Of a DNA stretch of 12,937 bases, positions 7,085 through 12,937 are shown in pieces. The notes beneath the pieces were generated by a model that was given only the letters and a program-made list of their open reading frames with translations, ran no database searches and was not told the DNA's origin. The translations under genes were made by a program, and so were the position numbers. This stretch comes from Anaerolineales bacterium. Lineage in GTDB: Bacteria; Chloroflexota; Anaerolineae; Anaerolineales; Villigracilaceae. Location of the stretch: positions 1 through 12,937 of the forward strand of contig JANTFU010000034.1 of NCBI GenBank assembly GCA_024763295.1, in the 5' to 3' direction. Position 1 is the first letter of the stretch; every line of letters starts with the position of its first letter.

Positions 7085-8226
7085 GTGTAAATACGCGGTA
7101 CTCTCGTATTGATATTCGTCAATATTTCGTAGGGAATTGTGCCTGCCCAACGCGCCAAGTCTTCTGCTGTGATACGTTCATCGCCTTGCTTGCCGATTAG
7201 CACAACTTCATCGCCGTTGTAGCCTGTGCCATCTATGCCAAGATTGACAACCATCTGATCCATGCAGATGCGCCCGACTTGCGGTAGTTTGACACCGCGA
7301 ATAATGACTTTGGCTTTGTTCGACATCGCGCGGAAATAACCATCGCCATAGCCTACCGGGATAGTCACCAAGCGTGTTGGCACATCTGACTGCCACGTCG
7401 ATCCATACGAAACGGGATGCTTAGGTTTGGTTTCTTTAAAATAGACGACTTTCGATGACCACGAAAGCGCGGGCGTAACCTGCACGCTACGCTGGGCTTC
7501 ATCAGATGGGTAGACGCCGTAGAGCAGAATGCCGGGACGCACCATATCAAAATTTGCTTCGGGCAGTTGCAAGATTGCGCCCGAATTTGCCATGTGACGC
7601 AGTCTCGGCGCGGGGATAGCGTGTTTTTCGTAGAAAGAGAGTACTTCGTTGAAACGCGCCAGTTGTAGGCGAGCATGGGTCAGGTCGGCGGCGTCGGAAT
7701 TCGCAAAATGGGAATAGATGCCTTCAACGTCAACGTGTTTGCAGCCCAGCGCAGCTTCCTGCAAAGTATGAGCACTGTAATAATGCACACCAATACGTTC
7801 CATGCCGGTGTCAATTTTAAGATGCACGATTGCTTTCTTTTTTAAGAAAGCGGCGGCTTGGTCGATTTGCAACAGGCGCTCGACCGATGAAGCCGTCAGC
7901 GTCAGGTCGTGTTTGATGAATTCAGGAATTTGCTCTTCCCAAATACCACCCAAGACCAAAATGGGGATATTAATGCCCATTTCTCTAAGCAGAATCCCCT
8001 CTTCGAGTACTGCCACACCAATATAATCCGCGTGCGGCGCGAGGTGACGGGCGACCACGCCCATACCGTGACCATAAGCGTTCGCCTTCAGCACCACCAT
8101 CACCTTCGACGGCGTAACCCGTTCACGGATTGTCTTCAGGTTATTGCACAAATACGTCAAATTCACTTTGACGTGCGTCGGGCGCAGGTTTTCGCTATTA
8201 ATAATGGTAGGTTGGTTAATTTGCAT
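7060..8226 (-). CDS. alr: Alanine racemase
   Basis: A fold-type III PLP enzyme of 388 residues that interconverts L- and D-alanine, supplying D-Ala for peptidoglycan. The PLP lysine is Lys47 in VVLKANAYGHG (44-54). The second catalytic base is Tyr274 in PVSYGSTW (271-278). Further family marks are HLKIDTGMERIG (135-146), IYSHFANSD, HMANSGA and PVGYGDGY (290-297). The length is normal for Alr. The start at 8226 lies directly downstream of a TATAAT box and has no Shine-Dalgarno sequence, so initiation is probably leaderless. The last few codons lie in an 8-bp tandem repeat. It heads the leftward run with lspA, rluD-type and menA genes. Its presence supports a cell that makes peptidoglycan. Confidence 0.95.
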   Translation of the reverse strand: MQINQPTIINSENLRPTHVKVNLTYLCNNLKTIRERVTPSKVMVVLKANAYGHGMGVVARHLAPHADYIGVAVLEEGILLREMGINIPILVLGGIWEEQIPEFIKHDLTLTASSVERLLQIDQAAAFLKKKAIVHLKIDTGMERIGVHYYSAHTLQEAALGCKHVDVEGIYSHFANSDAADLTHARLQLARFNEVLSFYEKHAIPAPRLRHMANSGAILQLPEANFDMVRPGILLYGVYPSDEAQRSVQVTPALSWSSKVVYFKETKPKHPVSYGSTWQSDVPTRLVTIPVGYGDGYFRAMSNKAKVIIRGVKLPQVGRICMDQMVVNLGIDGTGYNGDEVVLIGKQGDERITAEDLARWAGTIPYEILTNINTRVPRIYTTLERSNV

Positions 8227-8233
8227 AAGTGGG

Positions 8234-8239
8234 ATTATA
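8234..8239 (-). promoter_or_regulatory. -10 box of alr, positioned for a leaderless transcript
   Basis: The minus strand reads a perfect TATAAT. Counting six bases after it puts +1 at about 8227, next to the A of the alr ATG at 8226. No ribosome site fits between the box and the start codon. The -35 region at 17 bp is A/T-rich but does not match TTGACA. The box lies in the 125-base divergent gap shared with the MacA-like gene. Confidence 0.5.
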
Positions 8240-8310
8240 CGCGATAAGCAGCCGAAAAAATAATTACCATTTCGTTACCCCATCTTTAAGATTTCTTTAC
8301 AATCCAAATC

Positions 8311-8316
8311 TATACT
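8311..8316 (+). promoter_or_regulatory. Possible -10 box for MacA-like operon
   Basis: TATACT, one mismatch from consensus, would start transcription near 8323 and leave a leader of about 29 bases that carries an AAAGGGA ribosome site for the gene at 8352. I see no good -35 element at the right distance, so confidence is low. Confidence 0.25.
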
Positions 8317-8351
8317 GCCAGTGTAATCATAAAACCGAAAGGGACACAACC

Positions 8352-9731
8352 ATGTTCAAAAATCGCTGGATCACTTTACTTATTATCATTCTCGTCGCCG
8401 TTGGCGGCTATTTTGGCTACAACGCCTATACTGCGGATGCAGATGCCGCAACGGAAGAACCTGCCATGCAGACAGCCAAAGTCCGCACAGGAGATTTAAT
8501 CCTTTACGCAAACGGGACCGGCTACGTATCCCCGGCTGCTGAGGCATCTTTGGGCTTCCGCTCAAGTGGACAAGTGGTCGCCCTCTCCGTAGCCGTTGGC
8601 GATACCGTTATGGCAGGCGACTTACTCGCCGAACTGGACAACACCGCCGAACAGGTCAAACTCCGCCAAGCCGAACGCACGCTGGCAGAGATGACATCCC
8701 CGCTTGCCATCGCCAACGCCGAACAGGAACTCGCCCTCGCCGAAAACGCCCTGATCGATGCGCGCAACACGCTCATCTACCAGATCAGCCCGGCGGTCTA
8801 TGAATGGGAAAATAAAGTTGCCGAACTGAACACAGCCATCGCCGAAGCGACCGGTGACACCGCCGACCTGCAAGCTCAGCTTGAGTATGCAGAGAAAAGC
8901 CTGCGCAACGCCCAATATTCCTACACCGAATACTATGTCCCCGACACCTTCACCGTCGCCGCAACCAAATTTGAACCCGAATATCTCGCCGCGCCGTCTG
9001 AAATGGACATCCGCGAAACGCGCGCAGCCTACGCAGCCGCCCAACAGCGCGTTGTGGAAGCGCAATATTATCTCGCCGCACTGAACGGCGAAGAACTCCC
9101 AGAAGACGCTTGGGGCGCGGAACTTGCCAAGCTTGAAGATGCCAAACTCGCAGTGATGACCGCGCAAGATGCCCTCGACGCGACCCGTTTGTATGCGCCA
9201 ATCTCCGGCACTGTTCTGAGCGTAAACGCCAGCTTCGGCGATACCGTCACCACTTCCCCGATCATCACCATCGCATCGACCGACGACCTGTTGATAACCC
9301 TCTACATGGACGAAACCGACGTGGACAAAGCCCTCGTCGGCAATAAGACCACCATCTCTTTCGATGCCTTCCCCGATGTCGTGCTCGATGGCGAGATCAT
9401 CACTGTTGAAAAAGCGCTCCAAACTGTGGATGGTACGCCCGTAATCGTTTCCCTCGTTGATTTTGACCCCGCCGGTCTGCCAATACTCTCCGGCATGAGT
9501 GCCGACGTGGAGATTATCGGCGGTGAAGCGCTCGGTGCGCTGCTTGCCCCCATCCAGGCTTTGCGTGAAGTTGCGCCGGGTTCGTATGCCGTCTTCGTCG
9601 TCAAAAATGGCGATCTAAAACTGACCCCCGTCAAAGTCGGCTTGCGTGACTTCGCCAACGCCGAAATTCTCTCAGGGCTTGAAGCCGGCGATATTGTCAG
9701 CACGGGCGTTGTTGAGACGAAAGACGAGTAA
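8352..9731 (+). CDS. MacA-like periplasmic adaptor (HlyD/RND membrane fusion protein)
   Basis: A membrane-anchored adaptor of 459 residues that would link the MacB-like transporter to its extracytoplasmic path. The start at 8352 is chosen because AAAGGGA lies just upstream and the protein then begins with a single membrane anchor (about 6-24). The longer reading from 8229 adds an unlikely, non-hydrophobic leader. The half-motifs of the lipoyl-like domain are GQVVALSVAVGDTVMAGDLLAELD (73-96) and YAPISGTVLSVNASFGDTV (281-299). Between them, residues 98-278 form a long Ala/Glu/Gln-rich coiled-coil hairpin. A beta-barrel (about 311-388) and a membrane-proximal domain (about 390-455) follow. Chloroflexota are generally considered monoderm and no TolC is seen, so the mode of action may resemble Gram-positive YknX. 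The substrate is unknown. Confidence 0.88.
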   Translation: MFKNRWITLLIIILVAVGGYFGYNAYTADADAATEEPAMQTAKVRTGDLILYANGTGYVSPAAEASLGFRSSGQVVALSVAVGDTVMAGDLLAELDNTAEQVKLRQAERTLAEMTSPLAIANAEQELALAENALIDARNTLIYQISPAVYEWENKVAELNTAIAEATGDTADLQAQLEYAEKSLRNAQYSYTEYYVPDTFTVAATKFEPEYLAAPSEMDIRETRAAYAAAQQRVVEAQYYLAALNGEELPEDAWGAELAKLEDAKLAVMTAQDALDATRLYAPISGTVLSVNASFGDTVTTSPIITIASTDDLLITLYMDETDVDKALVGNKTTISFDAFPDVVLDGEIITVEKALQTVDGTPVIVSLVDFDPAGLPILSGMSADVEIIGGEALGALLAPIQALREVAPGSYAVFVVKNGDLKLTPVKVGLRDFANAEILSGLEAGDIVSTGVVETKDE

Positions 9732-9741
9732 ATATAAATTT

Positions 9742-9882
9742 CCAGCGGAGATTGAGTAGCCTGACAGCATTATCGTCAGGCGTATCGAAATCGCAGCGGA
9801 CTTTGCAAAAAGAAATTCACTTTTCAAAAGCCGCTCAGGTTTCGATACGGCGAAAAGCATCGTCTACTCAGCCACCGCTCAG
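9742..9882. repeat. Two-unit inverted palindromic element inside the macAB-like operon
   Basis: Two copies of one unit face each other. Unit 1 (9742-9799) reads cAGCGG…TGAGTAG, a variable hairpin, then CGTATCGAAA…AGCGG. Unit 2 (9831-9882) is the same on the minus strand. Exact pairs are TGAGTAG 9753-9759 with CTACTCA 9864-9870, CGTATCGAAA 9781-9790 with TTTCGATACG 9840-9849, and AGCGG 9795-9799 with CCGCT 9831-9835. Unit 1 also has its own stem CCTGAC 9760-9765 / GTCAGG 9775-9780. A 31-base spacer lies between the units. The element fills nearly all of the 164-base gap between the adaptor stop and the ATPase ATG, like a BIME or MITE. Confidence 0.8.
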
Positions 9883-9895
9883 ATTTGGAAAAACT

Positions 9896-10615
9896 ATGAC
9901 CGCACTAATCGAAACTCGTAATCTAAAGAAAATATACGGAACAGGTGAAGCCACCGTCCACGCTCTCGCGGGCGTGGATGTGAAGGTCAAGCGCGGCGAA
10001 TTTGTCGCCATCATGGGACCTTCGGGTTCGGGAAAATCGACCCTGATGAATATTCTCGGTTGTCTCGACAGCCCCACCGAGGGCGAATATATCCTCGATG
10101 GGCGAGTTGTCAGCCAACTCAGCCGCGAAGAACTTGCCGAGGTGCGCAATCAGAAATTGGGCTTTATCTTTCAGGCTTTCAATCTTTTGCCACGTCTCAG
10201 TACCCTCGCTAATGTGATGTTACCCATGCTCTACAACCCCGACGAAGAAGTGAGCGACGACGAAGCTCGGAACCGGGCAGTCGCTTCTTTGGAAGCTGTC
10301 GGGTTAGGGTCACGTTTGGATCATCTTCCCTCTGAAATCTCAGGTGGACAACAGCAGCGTGTCGCCATTGCACGCGCGCTAGTCAACAATCCTCCTGTCA
10401 TTTTGGCGGATGAGCCGACCGGCAACCTTGACTCCAAATCCAGCGTGGAAATTATCGATATATTGCACAAGCTCCACGACAACGGCGCTACCATTGTAAT
10501 GGTGACACACGAACCCGAAATTGCCAGACATGCCCAGCGTGTCATCTGCGTGCGAGACGGTTTGATCATCTCGGACGGGCATGACGGCGAGAGCGAATGT
10601 ATGAGGAGCTACTAA
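9896..10615 (+). CDS. MacB-like ABC transporter ATP-binding protein
   Basis: The 239-residue nucleotide-binding subunit, which powers the adjacent permease. The start at 9896 gives the standard family beginning (MTALIETRNLKKIYGTG). The longer reading from 9752 only translates the palindromic element. Motifs are complete: Walker A GPSGSGKST (41-49), Q-loop Gln93, signature SGGQQQR (149-155), Walker B VILADEP (168-174) with catalytic Glu173, and H-loop His205. The phrase DEPTGNLDSKSS is typical of the LolD/MacB/FtsE class that pairs with FtsX-like permeases. The C-terminal tail is short. TAAATG joins it directly to the permease, with GAGGAG inside its last codons acting as the next ribosome site. 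Upstream there is only a weak GGAA ribosome site, just after the repeat. Confidence 0.93.
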   Translation: MTALIETRNLKKIYGTGEATVHALAGVDVKVKRGEFVAIMGPSGSGKSTLMNILGCLDSPTEGEYILDGRVVSQLSREELAEVRNQKLGFIFQAFNLLPRLSTLANVMLPMLYNPDEEVSDDEARNRAVASLEAVGLGSRLDHLPSEISGGQQQRVAIARALVNNPPVILADEPTGNLDSKSSVEIIDILHKLHDNGATIVMVTHEPEIARHAQRVICVRDGLIISDGHDGESECMRSY

Positions 10616-11827
10616 ATGAAATTCAAGAGAACTCTCCGCATTGCTTGGGAAGGGCTGACGCTGAACAAGGTGCGCTCTTTCCTGACCACGCTCGGCGTGA
10701 TTATTGGCGTGGCTTCGGTCATCGTCATGCTGGCGGTCAGCTCCGGCGCAGAAGCCGCCATCGCGGACCAAATCAACGCCCTCGGCGCAAATCTGCTCAT
10801 CGTAGGACCCATGCGCGGGATGCCCGGCGCATCGAAAACAATGGTCATCGACGATGCGCTCGCCATCGAAGAACAGGTCGTCGGTATTACCGGCATCTCT
10901 GCCGAGCAAGCCCCGCCTGCACAGGATATTAAAGCGAATGGCGTCAGCCTAGAAGCCATCTCCGTGATCGGAACAACCGCCGATTTCCCCGACGTTCGTG
11001 ACTACGCCGTCGCAGACGGGCGCTACTTTAACGCCGTTGAAGATGACCGCAAAGCGAAGGTTGCCGTACTCGGTGCTGGCATTGCCAAAGATCTTTTCGG
11101 CGAATTCAGCCCCATTGGGCAAACAGTAACGGTCGGCAGCACCAAACTGACAATCATCGGCGTGATGGAAGAAAAAGGCATTGTTTCTGATCTCGACTAC
11201 GACGGACGTATCTATTTGCCCATCAACCTGGTTTTCCAAAAATACATCACGGGCATGACCCTCTCCAGCGACCGTGTCAAGACCATTTACGTCAAAGTCG
11301 AAAGTCAGGACAAAATCGACAGTGTCATCACCCAAATCAACGTCCTGCTCGCCGAACGTCACGATGTAGACCCCGCCGCGCCCGATTTCAGCGTACAAAC
11401 TCAGCAAGACATCATCGCCACGCAAGAAGCCACCACCGCCGCCTTCCGTGATCTGCTCGCTTGGGTGGCAGGCATCTCCCTGCTCGTCGGCGGCATCGGC
11501 ATCATGAATATCATGCTCGTCTCCGTCACCGAACGCACCCGCGAGATTGGTCTGCGCCAAGCTCTCGGCGCAAAACCACAAGATGTCCTCATGCAATTCC
11601 TGCTCGAAGCCATCATTCTCAGCCTCGTTGGTGGGCTGGTCGGCGTCATCCTCGGCGTCGGCGGCTCCTACCTCTTCAACGCGCTCGGCACCATGCAAAC
11701 CCGCATCGTCCCGCTCTCCATTCCGCTCGCCTTTGGCGCAGCCGCCATCGTCGGTATCTTCTTCGGCTACTATCCCGCCGCCCAAGCTGCCAAACTCGAA
11801 CCGATCGTTGCCCTACGGCACGAATAA
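10616..11827 (+). CDS. MacB-like ABC transporter permease (FtsX domain)
   Basis: A 403-residue permease of the type VII (mechanotransmission) ABC class. TM1 lies at about 22-43 in the family's opening context KVRSFLTTLGVIIGVASVI. A large extracytoplasmic MacB-core domain spans about 44-275. Three further helices follow at about 281-303, 327-353 and 368-389, making an FtsX domain. ERTREIGLRQALGAK (306-320) is the conserved cytoplasmic coupling helix that contacts the ATPase. The ending PAAQAAKLEPIVALRHE is also typical. Translation starts immediately after the ATPase stop (TAAATG). Unlike Gram-negative MacB, the ATPase is a separate chain, as in YknYZ or LolCDE-like systems. Such transporters usually move substrate by shape change outside the membrane and do not transport across it. 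Confidence 0.93.
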   Translation: MKFKRTLRIAWEGLTLNKVRSFLTTLGVIIGVASVIVMLAVSSGAEAAIADQINALGANLLIVGPMRGMPGASKTMVIDDALAIEEQVVGITGISAEQAPPAQDIKANGVSLEAISVIGTTADFPDVRDYAVADGRYFNAVEDDRKAKVAVLGAGIAKDLFGEFSPIGQTVTVGSTKLTIIGVMEEKGIVSDLDYDGRIYLPINLVFQKYITGMTLSSDRVKTIYVKVESQDKIDSVITQINVLLAERHDVDPAAPDFSVQTQQDIIATQEATTAAFRDLLAWVAGISLLVGGIGIMNIMLVSVTERTREIGLRQALGAKPQDVLMQFLLEAIILSLVGGLVGVILGVGGSYLFNALGTMQTRIVPLSIPLAFGAAAIVGIFFGYYPAAQAAKLEPIVALRHE

Positions 11828-11838
11828 AAATACACCAA

Positions 11839-11933
11839 AAGTGACTGTCACTTACGAGAAGCCTTTGAACGAAAAACCTTTTGAATATCAAAAGACTCTC
11901 GTCTCAAAACCTCACCAGAAGTGACAGTCACTT
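11839..11933. repeat. 95-bp nested palindrome between permease and lipoprotein genes
   Basis: The outer arms AAGTGACTGTCACTT (11839-11853) and AAGTGACAGTCACTT (11919-11933) are exact reverse complements of each other, and each is itself palindromic around its centre. Inside, ACGAGA 11854-11859 pairs with TCTCGT 11897-11902, and CTTTTGA 11878-11884 pairs with TCAAAAG 11888-11894. The 135-base gap holds no credible gene. It may be a MITE/REP-like element, a partial terminator after the permease, or a double operator. A terminator reading is weakened by the lack of a long T-run. Confidence 0.75.
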
Positions 11934-11962
11934 CCTAAAACGTAAAAAAGGAAGAATATATT

Positions 11963-12634
11963 ATGAAACGCTCACTCTTACTCACAGTACTCTTGACCCT
12001 CATACTCTCCCTCGCAGCTTGTGACGGATCGCCCGCCGGGACGGTGGATTCCGCCTCCGCTGCGGAAGCCCAACCCGCAGCCAACACCGTTGAATCCGCT
12101 CCCACAGCCGAAGCTGCCGCAGAACCAGTAGCAGAAGCCCAAGCTGTCGCCCTCGACTATGGCTTTGAAGGCGCCCTCTCCCAAAAGCTCATGCTCGCCC
12201 TCGGCTCAATGGAACTTGCCAACACCGAAAACGCCATCACCCCCGAGCAAGCTGAACTGATGCTCTTCTACTGGCAAGCCCTCACCAACCTGACGAATTC
12301 CGGCAACAGCGCTACCGAAGAAGTTGCTGCCCTGCTGACCCAAATCGAAGAGTCCTTCACCCCCGCACAGATTACCGCCATCAACCAGATGCAGCTCACC
12401 AGTGCCTACATGAACACCTGGGCAACCGAGAATGGCATCACCATGGGCACTGGCGCAGGCGCTGGCGCTGGTGGCGGACAAGGTCAAGGGAACGGCGCTG
12501 GTGGTAATCCCGAAGCACGTGCCACCCGTCAAGCAGCCGAAGGCGTCACTGGCGCCACAGGCTCAAAAGAGAACGGCATCTCAGCCGCTATCAACAACGC
12601 CCTGATCGCTTATCTTGAATCGTTGGTTCAATAG
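11963..12634 (+). CDS. Lipoprotein of unknown function, helical AITxEQA family (copy 1)
   Basis: A predicted lipoprotein of 223 residues. The start at 11963 has an AAGGAAG ribosome site. The signal ends in LAAC with Cys20. Residues 21-62 are an Ala/Glu/Pro-rich low-complexity spacer. Residues 70-150 form an apparently all-helical module containing ELANTENAITPEQAELM, then EVAALLTQIEESFTPAQITAINQM. The paired TPEQ/TPAQ-containing helices recall, loosely, the LTxxQ repeats of Spy/CpxP periplasmic chaperones, but this is inference. A Gly/Ala/Gln-rich stretch (162-181) leads to a C-terminal segment (190-223) with a final helix. The gene follows the MacB-like permease after 135 bases and is ten bases ahead of a paralogue. 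A role as substrate-binding or stress-sensing partner of the transporter is plausible but unproven. Confidence 0.75.
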   Translation: MKRSLLLTVLLTLILSLAACDGSPAGTVDSASAAEAQPAANTVESAPTAEAAAEPVAEAQAVALDYGFEGALSQKLMLALGSMELANTENAITPEQAELMLFYWQALTNLTNSGNSATEEVAALLTQIEESFTPAQITAINQMQLTSAYMNTWATENGITMGTGAGAGAGGGQGQGNGAGGNPEARATRQAAEGVTGATGSKENGISAAINNALIAYLESLVQ

Positions 12635-12637
12635 GAG
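12633..12637 (+). promoter_or_regulatory. Ribosome site overlapping a stop codon
   Basis: AGGAG at 12633-12637 shares its first two bases with the TAG stop of the upstream lipoprotein and lies seven bases before the ATG at 12645. This arrangement suggests the two paralogous lipoproteins are made together from one mRNA. Confidence 0.7.
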
Positions 12638-12644
12638 ACCCACC

Positions 12645-12937
12645 ATGAAAAAAGCAGGTCTCGCCCTCCTTTTGCTCGTCGTAGCGCTCATCCTTCCAGC
12701 TTGCGGTTCCACAGCAGAAGAAACCATCACTGAAACAACCTCGCTCGCCGCTGAATATCTCAGCACCGAATACAGCGATGCCGCCAGCGTTCGCAACCAG
12801 CTCGCCTATGGCACAATGATACTCGCTAACACAGGCGATGCGATTACCAAAGAACAAGCGACAGCTCTTTTTCCACTCTGGCAGACCGTTGTCGCCCTCA
12901 GCGGTGACGACACCACCGCCAGCGAAGAACTGACTGC
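12645..12937 (+). CDS. Lipoprotein of unknown function, helical AITxEQA family (copy 2, partial)
   Basis: The gene is open at the right edge; 97 complete codons are visible. The start at 12645 has AGGAG seven bases upstream. The signal MKKAGLALLLL… ends in the lipobox LPAC with Cys20. Residues 49-97 align with residues 76-122 of the preceding lipoprotein. Both have a small hydrophobic helix, then M-x-LANT-x-x-AIT-x-EQA, two hydrophobic residues and a WQ pair, followed by a Ser/Thr/Glu turn. The spacer after Cys20 is shorter than in copy 1. It is therefore a tandem paralogue and probably the next gene of the MacAB-like operon. The C-terminal part is not seen, so it cannot be said whether it has the Gly-rich segment. 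Confidence 0.72.
   Translation, partial: MKKAGLALLLLVVALILPACGSTAEETITETTSLAAEYLSTEYSDAASVRNQLAYGTMILANTGDAITKEQATALFPLWQTVVALSGDDTTASEELT

Noticed and set aside
8229..8351. 41-residue extension of the MacA-like adaptor
   Set aside because: It overlaps the alr promoter region, lacks a ribosome site and would bury the membrane anchor. The ATG at 8352 has AAAGGGA upstream.
8622..9422. 266-codon antisense ORF within the adaptor gene
   Set aside because: Gly/Phe-rich shadow of a well supported adaptor gene; no domain.
9752..9895. 48-residue N-terminal extension of the MacB-like ATPase
   Set aside because: It translates the palindromic element. The family starts at MTALIETRNLKK, and no ABC ATPase domain needs the extension.
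10949..11785. 278-codon antisense ORF within the permease gene
   Set aside because: It is a mirror reading of a clear FtsX-type permease, with Asp/Gly/Glu-rich composition typical of antisense shadows.

Overview
The window looks like chromosomal DNA from a member of the Chloroflexota, most likely class Anaerolineae. This is inferred from gene style, because no rRNA or other phylogenetic marker is present. The signs are lipoproteins with Thr/Pro-rich linkers after the lipobox, an SH3b lipoprotein, an NBR1-type Ig-like lipoprotein, a menaquinone-type prenyltransferase, and a MacAB-like transporter with no TolC partner. I see no phage, plasmid, insertion sequence, CRISPR, tRNA or rRNA.

Layout, left to right. 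(1) At 1-222 there is a non-coding stretch with nested inverted repeats. (2) At 223-1155 (-) there is an SH3b lipoprotein gene, divergent from a MATE/DinF-type exporter at 1302-2621 (+). (3) At 2622-2837 there is a convergent gap with a long imperfect inverted repeat. (4) From 8226 down to 2838 (-) six genes are packed head to tail: alr, lspA, an rluD-type pseudouridine synthase, menA, an NBR1-Ig lipoprotein and a DUF6930/DUF7309-like protein. Gaps are 55, overlap 1, 67, 47 and 16 bases, so this is probably one operon or two overlapping ones. It covers D-alanine supply, lipoprotein maturation, rRNA modification and menaquinone synthesis. alr appears to have a -10 box placed so that its mRNA would be leaderless. 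(5) From 8352 to the right edge (+) there is a MacA-like adaptor, a MacB-like ATPase, a MacB-like permease and two tandem paralogous lipoproteins, the second cut by the window end. This looks like one tripartite-type ABC export or envelope-stress module with dedicated surface lipoproteins of unknown role.

The most striking non-coding signal is that most of the larger gaps are filled by a palindromic or short-period repeat, and each gap has a different sequence family. The clearest is a two-unit inverted element that occupies almost the whole gap between the MacA-like and ATPase genes. The least described protein-level feature is the pair of tandem lipoproteins sharing a helical module around an AIT-x-EQA motif, directly downstream of the MacB-like permease.
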